Counted from the first letter of the stretch, positions 9,544 through 18,454 are shown. The stretch is 64,000 bases of DNA from Burkholderia sp. Bp8963 (GCF_003854275.1 NZ_QTQP01000006.1:1-64000); one strand, 5' to 3'. Notes: a model not told the origin generated them from the sequence alone. Program-made: numbers and translations.

Positions 9544-10764
9544 ATGGATTCGCTGATCACGGCTGCGGCGCGCGCGCTCGCCGCGGGTGACCCGCTCGGC
9601 GCGCTGAACCGGGTCGCGCTGCGCGACGATGCGCCCGCGCTCGCGCTGCGCGGCATCGCGATGGCGCAACTCGGCGACTTCGAGCGGGCGAAGACACTCG
9701 TGCGCAGCGCGGCGCGCGCATTCGGCCCTCGCGAAGTCGTGGCCCGGGCGCGCTGCGTGGTCGCCGAAGCCGAGATCGCGCTCGCGTCGCGCGATCTCAA
9801 CTGGCCGACGAAGGCACTCGAGATGGCGCGCGCCGCGCTGGAAGCGCACGGCGACCACGCAAACGCCGCGCACGCGCGCTATCTGCAGGTGCGCCGCCTG
9901 TTGCTGATCGGCCGCATCGACGACGCCGAGCGCACGCTCGCCGGGCTCGATCCGGCGCCCCTCCCCGCGGCGTCGCGCGCCGCGCACGCACTCGTCACGG
10001 CCGGGATCGCGATGCGACGCATCCGGACGCAAGCCGCCCGCGACGCGCTGGCCCGCGCGACACGGGCCGCGCAGGATGCGGGCATCGCCGCGTTGACCGC
10101 CGAGATCGACAGCGCACGGCGCCTCCTCGACGCGCCGGCCGCGCGCGTGATCGCCCGCGGCGACGCGCGGCCCCTGCTGCTAGAAGAGGTCGAGACGCTG
10201 CTCGCGTCGAACACGCTCGTCGTGGACGCGTGCCGCCACGCGGTGCGCGACACGCGCACGACGGTCCCGCTCGCGCGGCGGCCCGTGCTGTTCGCACTGG
10301 CGCGCGCGCTCGCCGAAGCGTGGCCTGCGGACCTGCCGAGGGATGCGCTGATCGCGCACGCGTTCCGCACGAAACACGCGGACGACACGCATCGCGCGCG
10401 GCTGCGCGTCGAGATCGGCCGCTTGCGCGCGATGCTGCGGCCGCTCGCGGACGTGACCGCAACCAAGCGCGGCTTCGCGCTGTCGCCGCTCGGTGCGCGC
10501 GAGGTCGCCGTGCTCGCCCGGCCCGTCGACGACCGGCATGCAGTCGTGCTCGCGCTGCTCGCCGACGGCGAGGCGTGGTCGAGTTCCGCGCTGGCGCTGG
10601 CGCTCGGCGCAAGCCAGCGCACCGTACAGCGCGCGCTCGACGCGCTCGCGGCCGCCGGCAAGGTGCAGACATTCGGCCGCGGCCGCGCGCGCCGCTGGAT
10701 GACGCCGCCGATGCCCGGATTCGCGACGACCTTGTTACTCCCCGTGCCACTGCCCGGTGACTAG
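9544..10764 (+). CDS. Transcriptional regulator with TPR-like N-terminus and two winged helices
   Basis: 406 residues, not a named family to me. Residues 1-175 are Ala/Arg-rich helical repeats resembling TPR units (for example LRGIAMAQLGDFERAKTL). Residues about 241-314 resemble an OmpR/SARP-type winged helix: the run LRVEIGRLRAML followed by TKRGFALSP mirrors the recognition helix and wing of that fold. Residues about 332-385 form a second winged helix (SALALALGASQRTVQRALDALAAAGKVQTFGRGRARRW). A divergent DUF899-DUF2182 unit and a propeller gene 31 bp downstream make it the likely local regulator. No clear Shine-Dalgarno lies next to the ATG at 9544; there are no in-frame GTG codons just upstream, so the start is tentative. 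Confidence 0.65.
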   Translation: MDSLITAAARALAAGDPLGALNRVALRDDAPALALRGIAMAQLGDFERAKTLVRSAARAFGPREVVARARCVVAEAEIALASRDLNWPTKALEMARAALEAHGDHANAAHARYLQVRRLLLIGRIDDAERTLAGLDPAPLPAASRAAHALVTAGIAMRRIRTQAARDALARATRAAQDAGIAALTAEIDSARRLLDAPAARVIARGDARPLLLEEVETLLASNTLVVDACRHAVRDTRTTVPLARRPVLFALARALAEAWPADLPRDALIAHAFRTKHADDTHRARLRVEIGRLRAMLRPLADVTATKRGFALSPLGAREVAVLARPVDDRHAVVLALLADGEAWSSSALALALGASQRTVQRALDALAAAGKVQTFGRGRARRWMTPPMPGFATTLLLPVPLPGD

Positions 10765-10795
10765 GATGTCGTTACACAACGACGAGGAAACCGAC

Positions 10796-11482
10796 ATGAA
10801 ACGCTCCGCAGCAGAAATCATCCGTGAATACGGCCCCTTTCCGGGCGTCGAAGGCGTGCACGGGGTCACGTTCGACGGACAGAACGTCTGGTTCGCGTCT
10901 GGCGACCGGCTCAATGCGCTCGACCCCGCCAGCGGCGCAATGCTCCGCTCGCTCGACGTCGCCGCAGATGCGGGCACCGCGTTCGACGGCCGCCACCTGT
11001 TCCAGATCGTCGAGAACCGGATCGAGAAGCTCGATCCGCAGACAGGCCGCGTCCTCGCGACGATTCCCGCGCCGGGCAACGGCGGCGACTCGGGGCTCGC
11101 GTGGGCCGAAGGCACGCTCTGGGTCGGCGAGTACCGGGCGCGCAAGATTCATCAGGTCGATCCGCAAACGGGCGCGGTGCTGCGCACGATCGAATCCAAT
11201 CGCTTCGTCACTGGCGTGACGTGGGTCGACGGCGAGCTGTGGCACGGCACGTGGGAAAGCGACCAGAGCGAGCTGAGGCGGCTCGATCCGCGCTCGGGCG
11301 ACGTGCTCGAAAGGCTCGAGATGCCACCGGGCGTCGGCGTGTCGGGGCTCGAATCCGACGGCGGAGACCGGTTCTTCTGCGGCGGCGGCAACAGCGGCAA
11401 GCTTCGGGCCGTGCGGCGTCCCGCGCGCGCCGCGCAGACGGGCAGCGATGCCGCAGGATCGGCCGATTCGCCGGATCGGTAA
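10796..11482 (+). CDS. Cytoplasmic beta-propeller protein (glutamine cyclotransferase/Vgb-like repeats)
   Basis: 228 residues with about five repeats of a 40-residue beta-propeller blade, each with a G-x-L/V-W strand and a DP-x-(S/T)G turn (LDPASGAML, LDPQTGRVL, VDPQTGAVL, LDPRSGDVL). This resembles glutamine cyclotransferase-like and virginiamycin-lyase-like propellers, but catalytic residues cannot be assigned. There is no signal peptide, so it is probably cytoplasmic. ATG at 10796 is chosen for the site GACGAGGA just upstream; an ATG at 10757 overlaps the previous gene and lacks one. It follows the two-winged-helix regulator by 31 bp and is likely co-transcribed. The last 20 residues are polar and low in complexity. 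Confidence 0.65.
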   Translation: MKRSAAEIIREYGPFPGVEGVHGVTFDGQNVWFASGDRLNALDPASGAMLRSLDVAADAGTAFDGRHLFQIVENRIEKLDPQTGRVLATIPAPGNGGDSGLAWAEGTLWVGEYRARKIHQVDPQTGAVLRTIESNRFVTGVTWVDGELWHGTWESDQSELRRLDPRSGDVLERLEMPPGVGVSGLESDGGDRFFCGGGNSGKLRAVRRPARAAQTGSDAAGSADSPDR

Positions 11483-11637
11483 GCGCTGCATCCACCCGAA
11501 CCAGGACCCGGAACCCGCACCGCGCCCCACCGCGCCCCACCGCACGCCGAAGCGATCCGAGTGCAGGAATGAACAAGACGCGCCCCCGCCGACGTCGCTA
11601 AGATGCGCGCTCGTCAGTGATTCAGTCGGAGAAGTCG

Positions 11638-12606
11638 ATGCAGCGCGGTGTGGTGTATGGGGTGTTGGCGGGGGCCCTGTGGGGCATGGTGTTCCTGGTT
11701 CCGCGGCTCCTGACGGATTTTTCGCCGCTGCTGCTGAGCGTCGGCCGCTACGCGATGTATGGTCTCGTGTCGGTCGCGGCCGCGCTGCCGGCCGCCCGAT
11801 CGCTGCTCACGCGCGTCACCCGCGCCGATCTCGTCGCACTCGTGAAGCTTGCGCTCGTCGGCAACGTCGCCTACTACATGCTGCTGTCCGGCGCGGTGCA
11901 CCTGATCGGCATCGCGCCAAGCTCGCTGATCGTCGGCGTGCTGCCCGTGACCGTCACGCTCGCGGGCCTCGGCGACCACGGCGCGGTGCCGCTCAAGCGC
12001 CTCGCGGGCCCGCTCGCGCTCGTCGTCGCCGGGATCGCCTGCATCAACGTCGACCTGTTCACGTCCGAGGCCGCGCACGCGACGACGCTCGGCCAGAAGC
12101 TCGCCGGCATTGCGTGCGCGACCGGCGCGCTCGCGAGCTGGACCTGGTACGCGGTGGCAAACGCACGCTACCTGCAGCGCCACCATCATTTCGACGGCAA
12201 CGAATGGTCGGTGCTCTGGGGTGTCGTGACGGGGCTGATCGGCGGGCTCTGCTGGATCGCGATCCTCGCGCTGCCCGCCGGCACGGTGCAGCAGGCGCTG
12301 CCCGCGTCGCGCTGGCAGTTGTTCTGGCTGCTGAACCTCGGCCTCGCGATCGGCGCGTCATGGCTCGGCAACGGGCTGTGGAACGCCGCGTCGAAGCGCC
12401 TGCCGCTCACGCTGTCGGGCCAGCTGATCGTGTTCGAAACCGTGTTCGCGCTGCTGTACGCGTTCGTCTACGACCACCGGCTGCCGCGCGTGCTCGAGAT
12501 CGCGGCGCTCGCGCTGCTGCTGGCGGGTGTCTACGGGTCCGTGCGCCGGCACAGCGACGCGCACGCGAAGGACGATCCGCTGAATGCGAACCTCACCGCG
12601 CATTGA
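11638..12606 (+). CDS. EamA/DMT-superfamily transporter
   Basis: Inner-membrane permease of the drug/metabolite transporter superfamily, 322 residues with about ten hydrophobic segments arranged as two EamA halves. It opens with GVLAGALWGMVFLVPRLL, the typical first helix, and its last helix is LEIAALALLLAGVYGSV. ATG at 11638 follows GGAGAAG by 5 nt; an ATG 21 nt upstream has no site. Substrate cannot be told from sequence; relatives export amino acids, metabolites or drugs. It stands alone between the propeller gene and the convergent rnfH. A second EamA protein is encoded at 48718-49659 but is not a close copy. Confidence 0.85.
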   Translation: MQRGVVYGVLAGALWGMVFLVPRLLTDFSPLLLSVGRYAMYGLVSVAAALPAARSLLTRVTRADLVALVKLALVGNVAYYMLLSGAVHLIGIAPSSLIVGVLPVTVTLAGLGDHGAVPLKRLAGPLALVVAGIACINVDLFTSEAAHATTLGQKLAGIACATGALASWTWYAVANARYLQRHHHFDGNEWSVLWGVVTGLIGGLCWIAILALPAGTVQQALPASRWQLFWLLNLGLAIGASWLGNGLWNAASKRLPLTLSGQLIVFETVFALLYAFVYDHRLPRVLEIAALALLLAGVYGSVRRHSDAHAKDDPLNANLTAH

Positions 12607-12698
12607 GCGCGGCGTGGTTCATCGGACGAATCGGACGAATCGAAAGAATCGCGAACGGATTGCAGGCGCCGGGGCGATCGCCGGCCGCGGACCGCGCG

Positions 12699-13022
12699 TC
12701 AGCGCGAGTCCTTGTGCTGCCACTTGCGTCCCTCGACGGAGCCCTCGCGGCGGGATTTCTCGACGCGGCGCTGGCGCGCGACTTTCGGGTCGACGGTCAG
12801 CGGCCGGTAGATCTCGACGCGGTCGTGGTCGGCGAGCACGGCGTCGAGCGGCGCGAGCTTGCCGAATACGCCGGTCTTCGCCTGCGCGAGATCGATTTCC
12901 GGATGCAGCGCGAGCACGCCGCTCGCGTCGATCGCCTGGCGGACGGTCGCACCATCCGCCAGCGTGACCGGAATCAGCGTCTGGCGATCGGGCAGCGCGT
13001 AACAGACTTCGATCGACAGCAT
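12699..13022 (-). CDS. rnfH: RnfH family protein (ubiquitin-like fold)
   Basis: 107-residue UPF0125/RnfH protein with the family core MLSIEVCYALPDRQ, a beta-grasp fold. In E. coli the homologue (RatB/YfjF) is encoded next to ratA; its biochemical role is not settled. The motif DHDRVEIYRPLTVDPK is characteristic, and the last 20 residues are basic. ATG at 13022 is chosen from that N-terminus; it is 4 bp from the ratA stop, so the two genes form one unit. No rnf genes are nearby. Confidence 0.88.
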   Translation of the reverse strand: MLSIEVCYALPDRQTLIPVTLADGATVRQAIDASGVLALHPEIDLAQAKTGVFGKLAPLDAVLADHDRVEIYRPLTVDPKVARQRRVEKSRREGSVEGRKWQHKDSR

Positions 13023-13026
13023 CGCG

Positions 13027-13464
13027 TCACCCCTTGCCATAGCGCTGATCCGCCCGCTTGACGAACGAATCGACGAACGTGTTCGCGATGTGGCTGAACA
13101 CGGGCCCGATGATCTTCTCGAGGATGATGTTCGAGAACTCGTAATGCAGCGCGAACTCGATCTTGCACGCGTCGGCGCGCAGCGGCGTGAAGCGCCACGA
13201 GCCGGTGAACTTCTTGAACGGGCCGTCCGCGAACTGCATGTCGATCCGCGTCGGGCGCTGCTGCGAGTTGCGCGTCGCGAAGTGCTGCTTGATGCCCTTG
13301 AAATTGATGTCGATGCGCGCCTCCATCCCGTTCTCGTCCTGGCGCCGGATCTCGACGCCGCCGCACCACGGCAGGAAGTTGGGGTAGTCGGCCACGTCGG
13401 TGACGAGGTCGAACATCTGTTCCGCCGAATGACGGATCAATACAGTTTTCTGGACATCTGCCAT
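13027..13464 (-). CDS. ratA: RatA family START-domain protein (coenzyme Q-binding/ribosome association toxin)
   Basis: 145-residue SRPBCC/START-like protein. The family includes Coq10-type ubiquinone-binding proteins and E. coli RatA, reported to bind 50S subunits. Features include VADYPNFLPWCGG, the central FATRNSQQRP and KKFTGSWRF, and the C-terminal helix IANTFVDSFVKRA lining the lipid cavity. The ATG at 13464 begins MADVQKTVLI, the usual N-terminus. It is divergent from smpB across 97 bp and followed by rnfH, the same trio as in E. coli, so the ancestral order is conserved. Which of the proposed roles applies here is unknown. Confidence 0.9.
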   Translation of the reverse strand: MADVQKTVLIRHSAEQMFDLVTDVADYPNFLPWCGGVEIRRQDENGMEARIDINFKGIKQHFATRNSQQRPTRIDMQFADGPFKKFTGSWRFTPLRADACKIEFALHYEFSNIILEKIIGPVFSHIANTFVDSFVKRADQRYGKG

Positions 13465-13520
13465 AAATCGCGCGGCATCGCAAAGGTGAGAACGCAAGCC
13501 GGGCGATTCCCGCCCCGCTT

Positions 13521-13538
13521 TGCTAAAATCGTGATTTT
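13521..13538 (+). promoter_or_regulatory. Extended -10 of smpB within an AT-rich palindrome
   Basis: TGCTAAAAT at 13521-13529 is an extended -10 (TGN-TAAAAT), placing the start near 13536 and a 5' UTR of about 26 nt. It overlaps the perfect palindrome AAAATC-GT-GATTTT at 13525-13538. Confidence 0.45.
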
Positions 13539-13561
13539 AAACGAGTTGGCCCGATCCTTTC

Positions 13562-14008
13562 ATGAGCATCATCGACAACAGGAAAGCGCACTTCGATTAT
13601 CACATCGAGGAACGCTACGAGGCGGGGCTCGTGCTCGAGGGCTGGGAAGTCAAGGCGCTCCGCGCCGGGCGCGGCCAGATCAAGGAAGGCTATGTGGTCG
13701 TGAAGAACGCCGAGATCTTCCTGATCGGCACCCATATCAGCCCGCTGCCCGAGGCCTCGACGCACATCAAGCCCGATCCGGTACGCACGCGCAAGCTGCT
13801 GCTGCACGCCGAGGAGATCAAGAAACTGATCGGCAAGGTCGAGCAGCGCGGCTACACGCTCGTGCCGCTGAACTTCCATTACAAGGGCGGCCGCGTGAAA
13901 TGCGACATCGGCCTCGCGAAAGGCAAGAAGCTGCACGACAAGCGTGAGACCGAGAAGAAGCGCGACTGGGAACGCGAGAAGGCGCGCATCATGCGTGCCG
14001 GCACCTGA
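13562..14008 (+). CDS. smpB: SsrA-binding protein
   Basis: Cytoplasmic partner of tmRNA in trans-translation, delivering tmRNA to stalled ribosomes. 148 residues, the usual length, with an OB-fold core: [39 protein letters not shown] and [13 protein letters not shown]. The basic C-terminal tail ([15 protein letters not shown]), which becomes helical in the decoding centre, is intact. The tmRNA gene is not visible in the window. It is divergently paired with ratA and probably transcribed alone from the extended -10 at 13521. Confidence 0.98.
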   Translation: MSIIDNRKAHFDYHIEERYEAGLVLEGWEVKALRAGRGQIKEGYVVVKNAEIFLIGTHISPLPEASTHIKPDPVRTRKLLLHAEEIKKLIGKVEQRGYTLVPLNFHYKGGRVKCDIGLAKGKKLHDKRETEKKRDWEREKARIMRAGT

Positions 14009-14098
14009 CGCCCGACGCGTGCCACACGGCAATTCGGGTGGCAATTCGCCGCACGCCAAACCTGCAGCCCGGCGCCAGCGTCACGCCCGGACGTGCGA

Positions 14099-15046
14099 TC
14101 AGGCCTTGCCGGCCGGCGCGCCGGCTCCCGCCGGCCCCGCGTGCTTGACGATCGACAGCGCCGATGCGATCGCGGTGCCGAGATCCGACAGGTTCGACGG
14201 CACGATCAGCGTGTTGCCCTGCTTCGCGAGATTCGAGAACGCGCCGACGTACTGCTCGGCGACCTTCAGGTTCACGGCATCCATCCCGCCCTGCGACTGG
14301 ATCGCGTTCGCGATCTTCTGGATCGCCTGCGCGTTCGCCTCGGCCACCGCGAGAATCGCCGCGGCCTCGCCCTGCGCCTGGTTGATCGCGGCCTGCCGCT
14401 CGCCCTCCGACTTCTGGATCGCGGCTTCGCGCGCACCCGACGCGAGGTTGATCTGCTCCTGCTTGCGCCCTTCGGACGCCGCGATCAGCGCGCGCTTTTC
14501 CCGCTCGGCGGTGATCTGCGCCTGCATCGCGTGCAGGATTTCCTTCGGCGGCGTGAGGTCCTTGATCTCGTAGCGCAGCACCTTCACGCCCCAGTTCGAC
14601 GCAGCCTGGTCGAGCGCCGACACGATATTGTGGTTGATGAAGTCGCGCTCCTCGAAGGTCTTGTCGAGCTCGAGCTTGCCGACCACCGAACGCAGCGTCG
14701 TCTGCGCGAGCTGCGTGATCGCGAGCACGAAGTTGCTCGACCCGTACGACGCCTTCATCGGATCGGTCACCTGGAAGTACAGCACGCCGTCGACCTGCAA
14801 TTGCGTGTTGTCGCGCGTGATGCAGACCTGGCTCGGCACGTCGAGCGGAATTTCCTTCAGCACGTGCCGGTATGCGATGCGGTCGACGAACGGCAGCACG
14901 ATGTTGAGACCGGGCGACAGCGTCGCGTGATAGCGCCCGAAGCGTTCGAGTACCCACGCATGCTGCTGCGGCACGATCTTCACCGTGTTCGACACGATCA
15001 CGATTGCGATGACGAGCAGGACGACCCAGATGATCAGCGAGTCCAT
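14099..15046 (-). CDS. SPFH/Band 7 membrane protein (stomatin-like, QmcA type)
   Basis: 315-residue member of the SPFH family, related to HflC/HflK, stomatins and E. coli QmcA, which form large membrane assemblies and influence proteolysis and lipid domains. One N-terminal membrane helix (IIWVVLLVIAIVIVSNTV, residues 5-22) is followed by the SPFH domain with ERFGRYHATLSPGLN and DRIAYRHVLKE, and then a long Ala/Glu-rich coiled coil (about 190-265). ATG at 15046 follows GGAGGGAACG. An NfeD-like gene lies 31 bp upstream in the same direction, reproducing the QmcA/YbbJ pairing, so the products probably interact. Confidence 0.9.
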   Translation of the reverse strand: MDSLIIWVVLLVIAIVIVSNTVKIVPQQHAWVLERFGRYHATLSPGLNIVLPFVDRIAYRHVLKEIPLDVPSQVCITRDNTQLQVDGVLYFQVTDPMKASYGSSNFVLAITQLAQTTLRSVVGKLELDKTFEERDFINHNIVSALDQAASNWGVKVLRYEIKDLTPPKEILHAMQAQITAEREKRALIAASEGRKQEQINLASGAREAAIQKSEGERQAAINQAQGEAAAILAVAEANAQAIQKIANAIQSQGGMDAVNLKVAEQYVGAFSNLAKQGNTLIVPSNLSDLGTAIASALSIVKHAGPAGAGAPAGKA

Positions 15047-15077
15047 GAAGCGTTCCCTCCTTGTTGTCAGCGGACGA

Positions 15078-15512
15078 TCAGCCCGCGGGTTTCGCCACGA
15101 CCACGAGACAGCTGCCGCGCACGGCACTCACCTGATAGACGCGCGCATCGTCGCGCTCGCCGTCGGCCAGTTCGACATCCCAATCGGCGCCGCGGTACTG
15201 GACGCGCGCGCGGCGATCACGCCACGCGTCGACCGTAACGGTCTCGCCGATATCGAGATTGACGTCGGGATTGGTCGACGTGTCGCGCTTCTGCTTGCGC
15301 CCGAGCCCCGAACGGCGCAGCGCGACCATCGCGACGATCGCGACCACGGCAGCCGCGCCGATCTGCACGTGCGGCGTGAAGCCGGCCAGCAGCAGCAGCC
15401 CGCCCGCGAGGAAGCCGAGCGCGATCATCAGCAGGTAGAACGTCCCTGTCAGCAGTTCGGCAACGACCAGCACGCCGACCCCGATCCACCAGAACAGATG
15501 CGCTGACATCAT
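15078..15512 (-). CDS. NfeD-like membrane protein
   Basis: 144-residue inner-membrane protein with two or three hydrophobic segments (FWWIGVGVLVVAELLTGTF, LLMIALGFLAGGLLLLAGF, IGAAAVVAIVAMVALR) and a C-terminal OB-fold typical of short NfeD proteins (IGETVTVDAWRDRRARVQYRG). Family members are encoded beside SPFH proteins and help them function, as here. Two consecutive ATG codons (15512, 15509) follow GGGGGA; I take the first. Upstream is the ppsA terminator, so this gene needs its own promoter between about 15513 and 15551 or weak read-through. Confidence 0.88.
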   Translation of the reverse strand: MMSAHLFWWIGVGVLVVAELLTGTFYLLMIALGFLAGGLLLLAGFTPHVQIGAAAVVAIVAMVALRRSGLGRKQKRDTSTNPDVNLDIGETVTVDAWRDRRARVQYRGADWDVELADGERDDARVYQVSAVRGSCLVVVAKPAG

Positions 15513-15551
15513 GTGGTCCCCCTCGAGCAGAATGCGGTCCCCTACAAGCAA

Positions 15552-15579
15552 AAACACCCCGGTGCGTACCGGGGTGTTT
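15552..15579 (-). terminator. Rho-independent terminator of ppsA
   Basis: 12-bp perfect stem AAACACCCCGGT / ACCGGGGTGTTT with a GCGT tetraloop, 78 bp past the ppsA stop, followed on the minus strand by TTTTGCTTG. Confidence 0.85.
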
Positions 15580-15656
15580 ATAGCATGAACCTTGCGGTCT
15601 GCCTTCGACGAAATCGCGGCGCCGCCGCGGCCCCGTCGAAGGACCGTTACCGACCG

Positions 15657-18056
15657 TTACTTGCGGGTGGCGAGCGCCTGCCACGTATCGATGATCGTGT
15701 CCGGGTTCAGCGAGATCGACACGATGCCTTCGTCGGTCAGCCACTGCGCGAAGTCCGGGTGATCGGACGGGCCCTGGCCGCAGATGCCGACGTACTTGCC
15801 CATCTTGCGGCAGGTGTCGATCGCACGCTTCAGCAGGAACTTGACCGCCGGATCGCGCTCGTCGAAATCGACGGCGAGCAGTTCCATGCCCGAATCGCGG
15901 TCGAGGCCGAGCGTGAGCTGCGTCAGGTCGTTCGAACCGATCGAGAAGCCGTCGAAGTGCTGCAGGAACTCTTCGGCGAGGATCGCGTTGGTCGGCACTT
16001 CGCACATCATGATCAGGCGCAGGTCGTTCTCGCCGCGCTTCAGGCCGAACTTCGCGAGCAGGTTGACGACACGCTCCGCCTGCTTCACGGTGCGCACGAA
16101 CGGCACCATGATCTCGACGTTGGACAGGCCCATCTCGTCACGCACGCGCTTGAGCGCGATGCACTCCATCTCGAACGCCTGCGCGAAGTCGTCGGCGATG
16201 TAGCGCGATGCGCCGCGGAAACCCAGCATCGGGTTTTCCTCGTCCGGCTCGTAGCGCGAACCGCCGATCAGCTTCTTGTACTCGTTCGACTTGAAGTCGG
16301 ACATCCGCACGATCACGGGCTTCGGATAGAACGCCGCGGCGATCGTCGCGATGCCTTCCGTCAGCTTGTCGACGTAGAACGCACGCGGCGACGCATGGCC
16401 GCGCGCAACGCTCTCGACCGCCTTCTTCAGATCCTGGTCGATGTTCGGGTACTCGAGGATCGCCTTCGGGTGCACACCGATGTTGTTGTTGATGATGAAC
16501 TCGAGACGCGCGAGGCCGACACCGGCGTTCGGCAGCTGCGAGAAGTCGAACGCGAGCTGCGGGTTGCCGACGTTCATCATGATCTTCACCGGGATTTCCG
16601 GCAGTTCGCCGCGCTGCACTTCGGTGACTTCCGTCTCGAGCAGCCCGTCGTAGATCTTGCCTTCGTCGCCTTCCGCACACGACACCGTGACGAGCGCGCC
16701 GTCCTTCAGCACGTCGGTCGCGTCGCCGCAGCCGACGACTGCCGGCACGCCGAGCTCACGCGCGATGATCGCCGCGTGGCAGGTACGGCCGCCGCGGTTC
16801 GTGACGATCGCTGCCGCCCGCTTCATCACCGGCTCCCAGTTCGGGTCGGTCATGTCGGCCACCAGCACGTCGCCCGGCTGCACGCGTTCCATTTCCGACG
16901 GATCCTGGATCACGCGCACGGGGCCCGCACCGATCTTCTGGCCGATCGCGCGGCCCGTCGCCAGCACCTGCGACTGGCCCTTCAGCTTGAAGCGCTGCTC
17001 GGCCTTGCCGCTTGCCTGGCTCTTCACCGTTTCCGGACGCGCCTGCAGGATGAAGATCTTGCCGTCGCGGCCGTCCTTGCCCCACTCGATGTCCATCGGA
17101 CGCTGGTAGTGCTTCTCGATGATCACCGCGTACTTCGCGAGTTCGATCACGTCCTCGTCGGTGATCGAGTAGCGGTTGCGCTGCTCGTGCGGCACGTCGA
17201 CCGTCTTCACGCGGCCCGGCTCGCCCGGCTGCGTGAACTCCATCTTGATCAGCTTCGAGCCGATCGAGCGGCGGATGATCGGGTACTTGTCCTGCGCGAG
17301 CGTGGTCTTGAACACATAGAACTCGTCCGGGTTCACCGCGCCCTGCACGACGGTTTCGCCCAGGCCGTAGCTCGACGTGATGAACACGGCGTCCTTGAAG
17401 CCCGATTCGGTGTCGATCGTGAACATCACGCCGGCCGCGCCGACGTCCGAACGGACCATGCGCTGCACGCCGGCCGACAGCGCGACTTCCGCGTGCGTGA
17501 AGCCCTTGTGCACGCGGTACGAGATCGCGCGGTCGTTGTACAGCGACGCGAACACGTGCTTCATGCGGTCGAGCACGTCTTCGATGCCGACGACGTTCAG
17601 GTACGACTCCTGCTGACCCGCGAACGATGCGTCCGGCAGGTCTTCAGCGGTCGCGGACGAGCGCACGGCAAACGACAGCTCGCCCGGCGAGCCGTTCTTC
17701 AGGACTTCGAACTGCGCGCGGATTTCCTGCTCGAGACGCGGCTGCATCGGCGCGTCGACGATCCACTTGCGGATCTCGGCACCGGCTTCGGCGAGCGCCT
17801 TCACGTCGTCGATGTCGAGCGACTCGAGACGCTTCGCGATGCGGTCGGTGAGGTCGTTGTGCGTGAGGAAATCGCGGAACGCGAGCGCGGTCGTGGCAAA
17901 ACCGGTGGGAACGCGCACGCCTGCCGACGCAAGCTGGCTGATCATCTCGCCGAGCGACGCATTCTTGCCGCCAACGATCTCCACATCGGTCATCCGCAAC
18001 TGCTCGAACGGAATTACATACGCCTGGTCCTTTGCGACGTTTGCTGCGTTAGTCAT
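15657..18056 (-). CDS. ppsA: Phosphoenolpyruvate synthase (pyruvate, water dikinase)
   Basis: Makes phosphoenolpyruvate from pyruvate and ATP, releasing AMP and phosphate; the entry to gluconeogenesis from three-carbon substrates. 799 residues. The N-terminal ATP-grasp part begins [10 protein letters not shown]; the swivelling domain carries the phosphorylated histidine in [11 protein letters not shown], with the adjacent threonine (target of PpsR) intact; the C-terminal TIM barrel holds [13 protein letters not shown] and [12 protein letters not shown] at 18056 gives [11 protein letters not shown]. ppsR is divergent across 398 bp. A copy of a 26-nt motif shared with ppsR lies 86-111 nt upstream. 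Confidence 0.98.
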   Translation of the reverse strand: MTNAANVAKDQAYVIPFEQLRMTDVEIVGGKNASLGEMISQLASAGVRVPTGFATTALAFRDFLTHNDLTDRIAKRLESLDIDDVKALAEAGAEIRKWIVDAPMQPRLEQEIRAQFEVLKNGSPGELSFAVRSSATAEDLPDASFAGQQESYLNVVGIEDVLDRMKHVFASLYNDRAISYRVHKGFTHAEVALSAGVQRMVRSDVGAAGVMFTIDTESGFKDAVFITSSYGLGETVVQGAVNPDEFYVFKTTLAQDKYPIIRRSIGSKLIKMEFTQPGEPGRVKTVDVPHEQRNRYSITDEDVIELAKYAVIIEKHYQRPMDIEWGKDGRDGKIFILQARPETVKSQASGKAEQRFKLKGQSQVLATGRAIGQKIGAGPVRVIQDPSEMERVQPGDVLVADMTDPNWEPVMKRAAAIVTNRGGRTCHAAIIARELGVPAVVGCGDATDVLKDGALVTVSCAEGDEGKIYDGLLETEVTEVQRGELPEIPVKIMMNVGNPQLAFDFSQLPNAGVGLARLEFIINNNIGVHPKAILEYPNIDQDLKKAVESVARGHASPRAFYVDKLTEGIATIAAAFYPKPVIVRMSDFKSNEYKKLIGGSRYEPDEENPMLGFRGASRYIADDFAQAFEMECIALKRVRDEMGLSNVEIMVPFVRTVKQAERVVNLLAKFGLKRGENDLRLIMMCEVPTNAILAEEFLQHFDGFSIGSNDLTQLTLGLDRDSGMELLAVDFDERDPAVKFLLKRAIDTCRKMGKYVGICGQGPSDHPDFAQWLTDEGIVSISLNPDTIIDTWQALATRK

Positions 18057-18141
18057 ACAAGCCCCTAAGTGTGAAAAAAATGCTCGATCGCGCAAGTGGG
18101 CTCGAACGCGGGCGCTTGCAAAAAAGCGCGGCGCGTCTTGC

Positions 18142-18167
18142 GCAACCTGTTAGATAAACAATCGCGG
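18142..18167 (-). promoter_or_regulatory. ppsA-side copy of a shared 26-nt motif
   Basis: Read toward ppsA it is CCGCGATTGTTTATCTAACA then GGTTGC. It matches the ppsR-side copy at 23 of 26 positions. No -10 lies at the right distance from its TTGTTT, so it looks more like a protein-binding site than a core promoter here. Confidence 0.5.
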
Positions 18168-18297
18168 CTTCGGAAATTCTTCCGACCCGATTTGCAAAAA
18201 TCCCGGCAGAAAGGCGAGGTTTGCAGCCACATCGCCGAACTTGCCGGGAATTTTCGATTGCTTGCGACCGGGATCCGGCGCGATTCGCGCACTGTCC

Positions 18298-18323
18298 CCG
18301 CAATTGCTTATCCAACAGGTTGC
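18298..18323 (+). promoter_or_regulatory. ppsR-side copy of the shared 26-nt motif
   Basis: Read toward ppsR it is CCGCAATTGCTTATCCAACA then GGTTGC. It overlaps the predicted ppsR -35 and spacer, so a bound protein would directly affect polymerase. Confidence 0.5.
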
Positions 18324-18332
18324 CGCTATTCT
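18304..18332 (+). promoter_or_regulatory. Predicted ppsR promoter
   Basis: -35 TTGCTT (18304-18309), 17-nt spacer, -10 TATTCT (18327-18332). The 5' UTR would be about 115 nt and would include the 11-bp repeats. Confidence 0.45.
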
Positions 18333-18368
18333 ACCGTGCCGGCTGCCGGATGTGGCGCGACCTTGCCG

Positions 18369-18401
18369 TTGCATCTGCATTGCATCTGCATTGCGTCTGG
18401 A
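18369..18401 (+). repeat. 11-bp tandem repeat in the ppsR leader
   Basis: TTGCATCTGCA at 18369-18379 and 18380-18390 and a variant TTGCGTCTGGA at 18391-18401, upstream of the ppsR start. Confidence 0.6.
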
Positions 18402-18454
18402 ATGCGACCTCCAGCCGCCCGCGCAACCGCCCTTCACGTTCGACGTCCAGATTC

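Larger units (their letters stand above)
18057..18454. other. 398-bp divergent ppsA/ppsR regulatory region
   Basis: No gene. It holds outward-facing copies of a 26-nt motif near each end (18142-18167 and 18298-18323), inner copies of a second motif AAAWTCCCGGCA (18197-18207 region, and inverted at 18242-18253), a predicted ppsR promoter (18304-18332), and an 11-bp tandem repeat (18369-18401). The same two motifs occur in the same order in both arms, so the region reads as an imperfect inverted duplication. Confidence 0.6.
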
